A program made the position numbers and the translations under genes. The notes beneath the pieces are model-generated. The model worked only from the letters and a program-made list of their open reading frames with translations, did not search any database and was not told where the DNA came from. From positions 27,025 through 91,024 of the forward strand of contig JANJTV010000120.1 in NCBI GenBank assembly GCA_024710905.1: DNA of 64,000 bases. The letters run 5' to 3'. This DNA is from Anaerolineales bacterium. Its GTDB lineage: Bacteria; Chloroflexota; Anaerolineae; Anaerolineales; Villigracilaceae. Below, piece by piece: positions 25,729-33,323 of this stretch (the first letter of the stretch is position 1; each line of letters starts with the position of its first letter).

Positions 25729-26942
25729 TATCGCTCCAGCAATGCCTGAATGTGAGAGAGTACAGCCTGCGCCACCTCGTCCTTGCCCATCAGGGGCAGG
25801 TTTTCCTGGTGGCCATCGGCAAACAACAACGTTACACGGTTCTCGTCCACCGCAAAACCGGCATCCGTGGCCGAAATATCGTTGGCAACGATCAGGTCCA
25901 GTTTTTTGGAAGCCAGTTTGGCTTTTGCGTTCTCAAGCAGGTTACGGCTCTCTGCAGCGAATCCTACCACAAGTTTGAGTCGGGGCAGGCTCCCCCGGGC
26001 CTTTGCCACCGTTGCCAGGACGTCCGGCGCAGTTGTCAGCCGAATCTTCGGGATGCCGTCCTGTTTCTTGAGTTTGTGTTCGGCAACAGTCTCGACCCTG
26101 AAATCGGCCAGCGCAGCCGCCATGATCAACCCGTCGGCGTCAGGCAGTACCTCCATCACGGCGTCCAGCATCTCCTGCACCGTACGGACGGTGTGCACGG
26201 CGGCCCCGTAGGGCGGAACCAGGGCCGTCGGGTGGGCAAACAAAGTCACTCGTGCGCCCGCTTCCAGGGCGGCCTGGGCCAGGGCATAACCCTGTTTGCC
26301 GGAAGAACGGTTCGAGATAAAACGCACCGGGTCAATCGGTTCCTGCGAGCCACCCGCTGTAATTACCAAATGCCTGCCCTTGAGCGGGCCAGCCTGCCCC
26401 AGCGCCTGGCGAATTCCACCCAGCAGTTCGGCAGGCTCAAGCATGCGCCCCAGCCCCTGCATACCAGAGGCCATGCGCCCGGCTGCCGGGCCAAGGAAAG
26501 TTGCGCCGCGCGCCTGTAGGTTTTGCACATTAGCCTGTGTGGCAGGGTTGTCATACATGCCGGCGTCCATGGCCGGGGCAAGGACAAGCGGACATTGCGC
26601 CGCCAGGGCAGTAATGGCCAGCAGGTTGTCGGCCTGGCCGTGTGCCAGTTTGGCGAGCGTGTTGGCAGTGCAGGGGGCAATCACCAGCAGGTCGGCTTGG
26701 TGACCCAGACCCACATGCAGCACATGCGCCTGCCCACCCCACAGGTCGGCGTCTGTAAAGGCTTTGCGTCCTGTGACCGATTGGAAGGTTAACGGGGTGA
26801 TGAATTGTTCGGCAGCGGCAGTCAGGATGACATCCACCATGGCGCCTGCCTGCGTAAGCTTGGAGGCCAGGTCGGCGGCTTTGTAGCAGGCGATGCTGCC
26901 GGTGACGCCGAGCAGGATGTGTTTGCCGGAGAGGATGCTCAT
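25728..26942 (-). CDS. coaBC: Coenzyme A biosynthesis bifunctional protein CoaBC
   Basis: 404 residues. The CoaC half (1-185) has the flavin-binding GVTGSIACYKAADLA, HVGLGHQADLLVIAPCTANT and PAMDAGMYDNPATQ; the CoaB half (190-404) has VITAGGSQEPIDPVRFISNR, SSGKQGYALA and VGFAAESRNLLENAKAKL. It joins phosphopantothenate with cysteine and decarboxylates the product to phosphopantetheine. The usual PAMN motif reads PAMD here, a conservative change. Confidence 0.94.
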   Translation of the reverse strand: MSILSGKHILLGVTGSIACYKAADLASKLTQAGAMVDVILTAAAEQFITPLTFQSVTGRKAFTDADLWGGQAHVLHVGLGHQADLLVIAPCTANTLAKLAHGQADNLLAITALAAQCPLVLAPAMDAGMYDNPATQANVQNLQARGATFLGPAAGRMASGMQGLGRMLEPAELLGGIRQALGQAGPLKGRHLVITAGGSQEPIDPVRFISNRSSGKQGYALAQAALEAGARVTLFAHPTALVPPYGAAVHTVRTVQEMLDAVMEVLPDADGLIMAAALADFRVETVAEHKLKKQDGIPKIRLTTAPDVLATVAKARGSLPRLKLVVGFAAESRNLLENAKAKLASKKLDLIVANDISATDAGFAVDENRVTLLFADGHQENLPLMGKDEVAQAVLSHIQALLER

Positions 26943-27148
26943 ATCCCCAGTATAGTTTTGTTTTAAGTTTTTGGGGATGGGAAGAAAGTCTCCCAGGGCA
27001 ATCTTTGAATATATTCCTGCGACACAAAAACAACAGTAATTACGACTAAATAAATGTAAATACAGATTTCTGTTTTGCTTGTTGTATTTCTTCTACCAAC
27101 ATGCTTTAATACAACATGTACTATCCATATACTCTCAATTGGAGGCTT

Positions 27149-28147
27149 ATGAAAAAGAATTCGGCAATTGCACTTGGTTTTGCATTGGTTTTAATGTTGT
27201 TGCTTTCTGCATGTGGCTCGAACCCTGCCCCCGGCGGAACTGGCGCTGATTTTTACCTGCAAATTGCCACGGTGCGCGGCACAGTGGAAGTCCGCCAATC
27301 CAGTTCAGATACTTTTGCCCCCGCGGTTGAAGGACAACGCTTGCGTGAAGGCGCTGAAATTCGTACTGGCGCAGACGGCATTGTCGCCCTGTACCGTGAT
27401 TCAAGAACGATGGTCATCATTGACAACAACTCCCAGGCGGTTGTAAAAACCCTGGGAGGCAGCAAAGATGTACCGGTCACGGAAATCCTGCTCACCAGCG
27501 GCGCTGCGGCCCTTGAACACCGCGAAACAAAATTGCCAGAAGGCGCGGTTTTCCAGGTGAGCACTCCTGATGGTGACGCTTCCGGCATCGTTGGCTCTAC
27601 AGTGCGGGTTGCATATAATCCCGACACAAAGGTATTAACAGCCACCTGCCTGACCGGCGAATGCAATTTTGTGCGTGGCGATCAAAAACTGACCCTGCAG
27701 CAGGGCCAGGCTGTAGATGTTAAGGGCCTCGCCCCAATTCCCGGCGCACCCAGTGAAATGACTGTGGACCAGGCCAACCAGTTCCTGGCCATGGGCCTCC
27801 AGTTGTGTGGAGGCTGCCCGATTAGTATTGAGCAGATTCGTGATGGCGGGCTTGGCGAGACTGCCCCTCCGCCAGATGATGTTGAAACTCCTTCAGAACA
27901 ATACACGGATCCTGAAGAAGGTGGTGGCGAATCTGAAAGCTCGGAGAGCGATGACACATCCAGTGAAAGTGATGATGACTCGTCCGGCAGCGAGGGCGAC
28001 GACTCCGCCAGCGAAAGCAGTGACGACTCGTCCGGCAGTGAGGGCGACGACTCATCGAGCGAAGGCGGTGACGATTCGTCCGGCAGCGAGGGTGACGACT
28101 CGTCCGGTGGTGAAGATGATTCATCCGGCAGCGAAGGCGATGACTAA
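27149..28147 (+). CDS. FecR-domain lipoprotein with acidic Ser/Asp repeat tail
   Basis: 332 residues from ATG 27149, with GGAGG upstream (an earlier in-frame ATG at 27116 would hide the signal peptide). Signal and lipobox LLLSACGS. Residues 40-200 look like a FecR domain: IATVRGTVEVRQ, LREGAEIRTGADGIVALY, FQVSTPDGDASGIVGSTVRV. Four cysteines (CLTGEC, CGGCP) may form disulfides. From about residue 262 the protein is a low-complexity DDSSGSEG repeat, very acidic, likely an extended surface stalk or metal-binding region. Confidence 0.85.
   Translation: MKKNSAIALGFALVLMLLLSACGSNPAPGGTGADFYLQIATVRGTVEVRQSSSDTFAPAVEGQRLREGAEIRTGADGIVALYRDSRTMVIIDNNSQAVVKTLGGSKDVPVTEILLTSGAAALEHRETKLPEGAVFQVSTPDGDASGIVGSTVRVAYNPDTKVLTATCLTGECNFVRGDQKLTLQQGQAVDVKGLAPIPGAPSEMTVDQANQFLAMGLQLCGGCPISIEQIRDGGLGETAPPPDDVETPSEQYTDPEEGGGESESSESDDTSSESDDDSSGSEGDDSASESSDDSSGSEGDDSSSEGGDDSSGSEGDDSSGGEDDSSGSEGDD
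27964..28144 (+). repeat. In-frame 24-bp tandem repeat
   Basis: About seven degenerate copies of a GATGACTCGTCCGGCAGCGA-type unit encode DDSSGSEG repeats at the C-terminus of the FecR lipoprotein. Copy number can vary by slippage. Confidence 0.8.
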
Positions 28148-28280
28148 TTGATGCTCCCGGCCCGTTTGTTGGTGGAGATTCATTGGTTATTTGCTCAGCA
28201 GCATAATAACTGTTGAAGATTTACCGGATACCACAAAGTATTGTGTTTAAAGAAAAATAAAAAGAATCGTTACAACCCTG

Positions 28281-28312
28281 TACGGCTGGCAGCTACCCCT
28301 TTGCCAGCCGTA
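28281..28312 (-). terminator. Terminator at end of DinB-like gene
   Basis: TACGGCTGGCA / TGCCAGCCGTA (11-bp arms) overlaps the last codons of the DinB-like gene; the minus-strand continuation is T-rich (TTCTTTTTATTTTT about 15 bp on). Confidence 0.55.
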
Positions 28313-28793
28313 CATCGATTTCATCCAGGTGTTCAGCCTCGTGCAAGGCCAGAGAACGCGCCCGCCAGTAGACCGTCTCGGCGCGTTTCTTGCCGGGTAC
28401 GTGCAGGCAATTCTCCCATTGCAACGGCTTGAGCGCTTCCAGCACCCTCAGCAGGGCCATGCGCCGCAAACGGAAGTAAGCCATCAGCTCAATAAAGGGA
28501 AATTGCCCCAATTTCAACAACCTGCCCAGATCGCGTTCCGGGTGAATATCCTGGTCGGTTGCGCCATTACGCATCAATGCCAGGTAAATAAAACCCGCTG
28601 AGATGGCCTCGCAGTGCAGCAGATGGGCCAACATTTCAGTGGCAGAGCGTTCGCCCGAGGCTAGCGGGGCAGTTAATCGCTCCGGAGGTTGTGCTGCCAG
28701 CCGGGCCAGCCGGTTGGGGCTTTCGGTCAGCACTTCCAGTACACGAAGAATGTTGGCCGGGGTAAGTTCGGTCGGGATGGATTTGGTCATCAT
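28293..28793 (-). CDS. DinB/YfiT-like four-helix protein
   Basis: 166 residues from ATG 28793. MLAHLLHCEAISAGFIYLAL, MAYFRLRRMALLRVLEAL and LALHEAEHLDEIDVRLAKG give the spaced histidines of the DinB superfamily metal site. The family includes thiol-transferases and many uncharacterised members. No Shine-Dalgarno precedes its ATG; instead the stop of a small upstream ORF overlaps it, suggesting translational coupling. Confidence 0.75.
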   Translation of the reverse strand: MMTKSIPTELTPANILRVLEVLTESPNRLARLAAQPPERLTAPLASGERSATEMLAHLLHCEAISAGFIYLALMRNGATDQDIHPERDLGRLLKLGQFPFIELMAYFRLRRMALLRVLEALKPLQWENCLHVPGKKRAETVYWRARSLALHEAEHLDEIDVRLAKG

Positions 28794-28867
28794 TGAGTAT
28801 CGTTCTTCCAGAACCACACGCCCTGCCAAACGGAAAGATGCAAGCCCCCCCATTTGTTGATCGGCAT
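28790..28867 (-). CDS. Trp-rich 25-residue upstream ORF
   Basis: An ATG at 28867 follows an excellent Shine-Dalgarno (AGGAGGAGAT) and opens a 25-codon ORF with four tryptophans (positions 6, 14, 18, 20), ending in NDTQ. Its TGA overlaps the ATG of the DinB-like gene (ATGATG). It may be a leader peptide that controls or couples DinB translation. No homologue is known to me. Confidence 0.45.
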   Translation of the reverse strand: MPINKWGGLHLSVWQGVWFWKNDTQ

Positions 28868-28943
28868 AGTGTTATCTCCTCCTGTGGGCTGACCTTGAGC
28901 GATTTGCCGCCCGACACGTCGATCTTTTATAAATCGGTATAAC

Positions 28944-29123
28944 CTAATCCGTTAAATCATCGCCTTTGCGCACCTGATTAAAAGCGAGCACACAACCCAC
29001 CAGTAGGAAGATGACCCCGGCGAGTTGAAACCCGCCATTTTCAGTATGTATGCCAGTGATAAGCACAAGCAAGGCCGCAATGAAAACTGCAATGGTGCTG
29101 GATGAAATACGTTTTAGATTCAT
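28944..29123 (-). CDS. Small two-helix membrane protein
   Basis: 59 residues from the ATG at 29123, chosen because AAGGAGG lies 6 bases upstream. Two hydrophobic segments (STIAVFIAALLVLITGI and FQLAGVIFLLVGCVLAF) and a short charged tail (QVRKGDD). Function unknown. Confidence 0.6.
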   Translation of the reverse strand: MNLKRISSSTIAVFIAALLVLITGIHTENGGFQLAGVIFLLVGCVLAFNQVRKGDDLTD

Positions 29124-29189
29124 GTCCATCCTCCTTGGTTTTGATAAAGTGTTGATTCGACCCCCCGGGGCCACCAAGCCCTTCACCTT

Positions 29190-29819
29190 CTAATAACTCA
29201 CCAGCGGCAATTTCTGGAGCCACTGGTTTTCTGTTAACTCCTTCAACAAAAAATCAGCCCCATCGGCGCGGGAGAGTTGCGTGCCCGAGTCTTTACCCAT
29301 ATAGCCGACCCGGTATTTGCGGGTATGCTCACCATCCACCAGGCGCGGGTAGCGCGCAATGGTCCAATCCAACCCGGAGGCCTGGATCACCTTTACATTT
29401 TCAGCCGAATCCAGGACAACTTCCTTTGCTAGCAGGTTCAGCAGGAAGCTGATCAAATGATCGGCAAAATTGGGCTGATCTTCCGGCTGGCGCACCCCGG
29501 CGCCGGTGGTCAAGACCAGGCGGCGCAGGCCGTGCTTTTTCATACCTGCCACAATGTTTTGTGCCGATACTTCCATCATATGCGCGACGGGCGGGCGGCT
29601 GGGCCCCAACGCACTGATGACCGCCTCCTGCCCGGCCATCGCGCTTTCGACGGCGGCGGCATCCATCGAATCGCCTTTGAACAAGGCCAGTTTCGGGTTT
29701 TTCAGATTTAACTTTTCAGGCGAACGGACAAAAGCCGTCACGCTATGTCCTGCTTCCAGGGCCTGCTTAACAACCTGGTAACCAACCCCGCCAGAAGCAC
29801 CGAAGACAATAATTTTCAT
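29190..29819 (-). CDS. NmrA/atypical-SDR NAD(P)-binding reductase
   Basis: 209 residues from ATG 29819 (GGAGAG upstream). KIIVFGASGGVGYQVVKQAL is the nucleotide-binding loop; VISALGPSRPP, LTTGAGV and GLDWTIARYPRLVDGEHT follow the NAD(P)H-flavin-reductase/NmrA-like pattern. It is probably an oxidoreductase or redox sensor. It is separate from its neighbours by short gaps. Confidence 0.88.
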   Translation of the reverse strand: MKIIVFGASGGVGYQVVKQALEAGHSVTAFVRSPEKLNLKNPKLALFKGDSMDAAAVESAMAGQEAVISALGPSRPPVAHMMEVSAQNIVAGMKKHGLRRLVLTTGAGVRQPEDQPNFADHLISFLLNLLAKEVVLDSAENVKVIQASGLDWTIARYPRLVDGEHTRKYRVGYMGKDSGTQLSRADGADFLLKELTENQWLQKLPLVSY

Positions 29820-29854
29820 TTTTCTCTCCATCATAATATTATTACCGTAAGGAC

Positions 29855-30310
29855 TTAATAAAAATGCACTTCATGGCCCAACATCTCCTCTTCGGCATAC
29901 TGGAAACGCGCCGAAAAAATACGCCCCTGTGAAAGCCAGGGCAGGAAGACCCGGTCACTGGGCCACAGGTGCAGCCGGTCAAAATCGGCATCTGCCACCC
30001 AGGCCAGTTCGCCCTCAGGTGAGTCGATCGGGCTGCCGCTGAACTGCTCGGCGCTGAAAACCCACACGTACCAGTCCTCCCCTTTGAAATTGGCAAACAC
30101 CAGCAGGCCGTGGTAGCGCGGCGACTCGATCAACAACCCGGCTTCCTCGCGCACCTCACGGATAACACACTGTTCCGGCGATTCGCCCGCCTCGAGTTTG
30201 CCACCCAGCCCGTTCCATTTTCCCTGGTGAATGTCGCCGGCCTTCTTCACCCGGTGCAACATGAGCGTCTGGCCGGGGCGTTTCACATAACACAGTGTGG
30301 CCAGTTTCAT
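29855..30310 (-). CDS. MutT-like NUDIX hydrolase (8-oxo-dGTP type)
   Basis: 151 residues. ATG 30310 overlaps the stop of the esterase gene (ATGA); a longer frame upstream is not coding. The Nudix box GGKLEAGESPEQCVIREVRE followed by EAGL matches GX5EX7REUXEEXGU. The opening LATLCYVKRPGQTLMLHRVK and HQGKWNGLGGK are typical of MTH1/MutT proteins that cleanse oxidised nucleotides. Confidence 0.92.
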   Translation of the reverse strand: MKLATLCYVKRPGQTLMLHRVKKAGDIHQGKWNGLGGKLEAGESPEQCVIREVREEAGLLIESPRYHGLLVFANFKGEDWYVWVFSAEQFSGSPIDSPEGELAWVADADFDRLHLWPSDRVFLPWLSQGRIFSARFQYAEEEMLGHEVHFY

Positions 30311-31320
30311 ACGCCAAACAGGTATTGCAGGCCGTCCACAGCCGCGTTGCGCCAGGTGGTCTGGTTGTGTGCGCCGCCGTTTTCTTGATAATGGAAGGTG
30401 TAGCCCCGTTTCCTGAGCTGGGAGGCCATCTTGCGGTTGGACTCTAACAGGAAATCCATTGCGCCGCAGTCCAACCACAGGCGTACTTCCGGCTTCTGGA
30501 AATGCTTCACCATCCCGTAGGTGATCGTCTCCTGCCCCCAGATGTCGTAGGCCCCCGCCTGGCACAACGCCCGGCCAAAGATATGCGGCAGGCGCAGGGC
30601 CGTGTACAGGGACATTAATCCGCCCATTGAGGAGCCCATCACGCCAAATGCGCCAGGGTGTTTTTCCACATCCAGTAGGTTGAGTTGCTCTTTTGCCAGG
30701 GACAGCACCGGGTGAGTCAGTAATCCCAGCGTCGGTTCGGAGCAGCCATATTCCACCATCCGCCCGGCCTGCCCGGCATTTTGCAGGAAGGCAATCGTGA
30801 TCGGCCTGATTTTTTGAGCGGCGATCAGGTTATCCACAATTTCGGCCAGCCTGCCGCGCCGGAAGTAATCCAGCCCGTCGTAGACGACCAGCAGCGGCGC
30901 GGGCGCATCGGTTGGCGGGTGGTAAAGAGTTACACTGCGTTCGGCGCTGGTGGTCACGCCGCGCGCTTCAATTTTATGGCGCGAGATTTTGCCGCGCAGG
31001 CCGCCGGGGCCGAGGCGGGTGTAGGGAGTGGCCGTCGCGCCGGGCATGTAAAAGTAGTGGTTGTGGCCGCCCACGCCGTTGTACAGGCTTTTGGGGTTAA
31101 GCGGATCAGGGTAACGGGTTTTGGTCTGCGGGTCGAAGAAGGCATATTCAAGATAGGCATTGTCTGGCAGGTCAAAGGAAATCTGCCAGCGGCCAGGGCT
31201 GGTTTCTGCCAGTGGCCGGGGGTTGTTCTCCCACTGGTGCAGGTCGCTGATGAAATGCGGGGCGGTTTTACCCTGCCAGGTGATGGTGACGGTATTGCCT
31301 GAAATGGTCGGGTTTTTCAT
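30307..31320 (-). CDS. Esterase (enterochelin esterase/EstD-like)
   Basis: 337 residues from ATG 31320 (AGGAAAG upstream). An N-terminal E-set-like beta domain (ITWQGKTAPHFISDLHQWEN…YLEYAFFDP) precedes an alpha/beta hydrolase of the esterase PF00756 type: LLVVYDGLDYFRRGRL, GVMGSSMGGLMSLYTAL (nucleophile elbow) and ENGGAHNQTTWRNA (catalytic His). It acts on unknown esters and is coupled to the NUDIX gene. Confidence 0.88.
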   Translation of the reverse strand: MKNPTISGNTVTITWQGKTAPHFISDLHQWENNPRPLAETSPGRWQISFDLPDNAYLEYAFFDPQTKTRYPDPLNPKSLYNGVGGHNHYFYMPGATATPYTRLGPGGLRGKISRHKIEARGVTTSAERSVTLYHPPTDAPAPLLVVYDGLDYFRRGRLAEIVDNLIAAQKIRPITIAFLQNAGQAGRMVEYGCSEPTLGLLTHPVLSLAKEQLNLLDVEKHPGAFGVMGSSMGGLMSLYTALRLPHIFGRALCQAGAYDIWGQETITYGMVKHFQKPEVRLWLDCGAMDFLLESNRKMASQLRKRGYTFHYQENGGAHNQTTWRNAAVDGLQYLFGV

Positions 31321-31375
31321 GGGCATCTTTCCTGTTTTGTCCAATATCTAACATCCTATCTCTAATGGCTAACAC

Positions 31376-32614
31376 CTAAAATCTCTTCATCAATGCTTCC
31401 CCGAACGCCCCCGGCTCACTGCGCTCGATGTGCAGGTTAGTTGCCTCGTGGAAGGTCATAAAATCCTTGAGCGCGGCGGCCACGTCGGTCACCAGTTCAT
31501 TTGTCAGCGGCGCGCCAGGCTCTAGGTGCAGGGCGCGCAGACGCAGCAGCCCGGTTTTACGTTCCAGTTTTGGGTCCAGACGGCCCACTAGGTTGCCCCG
31601 GTGCAGGATGGGCATCAGGTAATAACCATAGATGCGTTTTGGCTCGGGCACATAGACTTCGATCAGGTGCTTGAAGCCCCACAATACCTCGTCGCGGTCC
31701 TGCGGCCACCAGAAGTTATCCCAAGGGTTGAGGAAGGTCGTGCGTTGTGGCATAAGTTCCCCACTGGCAGCTTTCTCCAGCAGTGGCAGGTTGTCACGGT
31801 GAATCACCAGCGGCTGCACGCCCGTAACCGTCTCACCCTGGATTTCGAGCAGTGTGCCTTCCTTGAGCAATTCCCGGACGATCGGCCTGCTGGTGGTGAT
31901 GTTCATCCAGGTGTAATCGCCGGGGTTGCGGTGCAGGCCCACGCCCATGGCTTTTGCCCCACGCTCGACAAAGAATCGGTTTCGTTCTTCGGCAGTCGGC
32001 TCAGTGCGATCGGCCCAGGCGGGCAGCACGCGCTCTGTCAGATCGTAGACGCGGTGAAAAGCAGGGCGGCTGGAAACCATCAGCTCCCCGTAGGCATAGG
32101 CATATTCCAGGGCTACTTTGGCAGGTTTCCAATCCCACCAGCTGCCGCGTTTATGTTCCGGGTTCTCAAAATCCTTGGTGCGCAGCCCACCCTCCGCGCG
32201 GATTCGTTCAATCACCGCCTGCACCATATCGCGGTTGCCCGGCTCGTGAATCCAGCGTGCGTACCAGCTGTGGCCGTCTTCACGCACCCGCCTGAAACGG
32301 GGCGTCTGGTATCTGTACTCGTGGGTAGGGATGAAACAGGCGGCGTGATACCAGCCCTCGAACAGGCGCCGGTCGGCCGGGTCGAAAGCCAGGGCGTCGA
32401 AATCGGCGCGGTTGTAACTCCCCAGGCGGCTCCAGATGGTTAAATAATGAGCGCGCGAGACCATTTGTAGGGTGTCTATTTGCACTGCTCCCAGTTGGTT
32501 GGCAATCTCGTAAACGGAATCGCGGCCGGCGGGGAGTTCGCCTCCGTTGGGTGTGTCCAGCAGGGTGGTGTGTAGGGCCAGGGCGCGCAGTGCATTCAGC
32601 GGGTAGGTGGTCAT
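31376..32614 (-). CDS. YcaQ/AlkX-type DNA glycosylase (HTH_42)
   Basis: 412 residues, usual for the winged-helix YcaQ family that unhooks DNA interstrand crosslinks. It has ALRALALHTTLL at the start, AVQIDTLQMVSRAHYLTIWS with the conserved Q-x-D/Q catalytic element, then YHAACFIPTHEYRY and FLNPWDNFWWPQDRD near the C-terminus, LYGYYLMP-type KRIYGYYLMPILHRGNLVGR. The call rests on these family motifs. Confidence 0.85.
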   Translation of the reverse strand: MTTYPLNALRALALHTTLLDTPNGGELPAGRDSVYEIANQLGAVQIDTLQMVSRAHYLTIWSRLGSYNRADFDALAFDPADRRLFEGWYHAACFIPTHEYRYQTPRFRRVREDGHSWYARWIHEPGNRDMVQAVIERIRAEGGLRTKDFENPEHKRGSWWDWKPAKVALEYAYAYGELMVSSRPAFHRVYDLTERVLPAWADRTEPTAEERNRFFVERGAKAMGVGLHRNPGDYTWMNITTSRPIVRELLKEGTLLEIQGETVTGVQPLVIHRDNLPLLEKAASGELMPQRTTFLNPWDNFWWPQDRDEVLWGFKHLIEVYVPEPKRIYGYYLMPILHRGNLVGRLDPKLERKTGLLRLRALHLEPGAPLTNELVTDVAAALKDFMTFHEATNLHIERSEPGAFGEALMKRF

Positions 32615-32673
32615 CCATCTCCTTACGAATTGGCAAATTATACAACCCGAGCAAGTGTTTTACCGCCAGCCCT

Positions 32674-32702
32674 TAAATAAAAAAGGGCCTTGCGGCCCTT
32701 GA
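32674..32702 (-). terminator. Rho-independent terminator of the ferritin gene
   Basis: AAGGGCC / GGCCCTT stem with TTGC loop (32683-32700) and a minus-strand TTTTTTATTT tail just after the ferritin stop. Confidence 0.85.
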
Positions 32703-32704
32703 TG

Positions 32705-33199
32705 TTACTCTGCCGAGCGCTTGCTCAGGCGGTGATCCAGCATCAGGATGGCTGTGTCGCGCGCCTCAATGCGCTGCATGTTTTCAAGGATGGCAGCGGC
32801 ACTGGCCTCCTCCTCAACCTGTTCACTGATGAACCAGTGCAGCATGACCTGGGCCGGGTAATCTTTTTCCGTTTGGGCGGTTTCGTACAGGTCATGGATG
32901 GATTTGGTCACCTTCTGCTCGTGAGCCAGCACCTCGGTCACGGCTTCCAGCGCATTTTTCCACTCGGTTTGCGGCGCGGCAATGGCCTTGAGTTGCACCT
33001 TGCCGCCGCGTTCCAGCAAGTGGTCATAGAGTTTCATGGCGTGTTCGCGTTCTTCCTCCGCCTGGAGGCGCAGCCAGTTGCCAAAACCGGGCAGGTTCTG
33101 GCCCTCGAACCAGGCCGCCATAGAGAGGTACAAGTATGAAGAGAAGGTTTCTTTGTTGATCTGGTCGTTGATGGCATCTTGCATGGTTTTGCTGATCAT
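32705..33199 (-). CDS. ftnA: Ferritin (bacterial FtnA-like)
   Basis: 164 residues from ATG 33199, with TAGGAGG upstream; upstream extension is not used. INKETFSSYLYLSMAAWFEG, LRLQAEEEREHAMKLYDHLL (ferroxidase Glu and His) and EQVEEEASAAAILENMQRIE are canonical for the four-helix nonheme ferritin that oxidises and stores iron. It is a stand-alone gene. Confidence 0.95.
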   Translation of the reverse strand: MISKTMQDAINDQINKETFSSYLYLSMAAWFEGQNLPGFGNWLRLQAEEEREHAMKLYDHLLERGGKVQLKAIAAPQTEWKNALEAVTEVLAHEQKVTKSIHDLYETAQTEKDYPAQVMLHWFISEQVEEEASAAAILENMQRIEARDTAILMLDHRLSKRSAE

Positions 33200-33323
33200 G
33201 GTTCCTCCTATTTTGGGATCGATAATTCCATTATACAACTTAACACTTTGGCCTTTTCCGCCCATTGCAAGCCTGCCGAAACATTCTATAATGTGAGCAT
33301 CTATCGCCTCAAAGGAGAGTGCA

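Noticed and set aside
27964..28144. CRISPR-like repeat array
   Set aside because: The repeats are contiguous, in frame and encode an acidic protein tail; there are no spacers and no cas genes.
29842..30565. Extended N-terminus for the NUDIX gene
   Set aside because: The upstream codons overlap the esterase coding sequence and lack an RBS; the Nudix domain begins at the ATG that overlaps the esterase stop.
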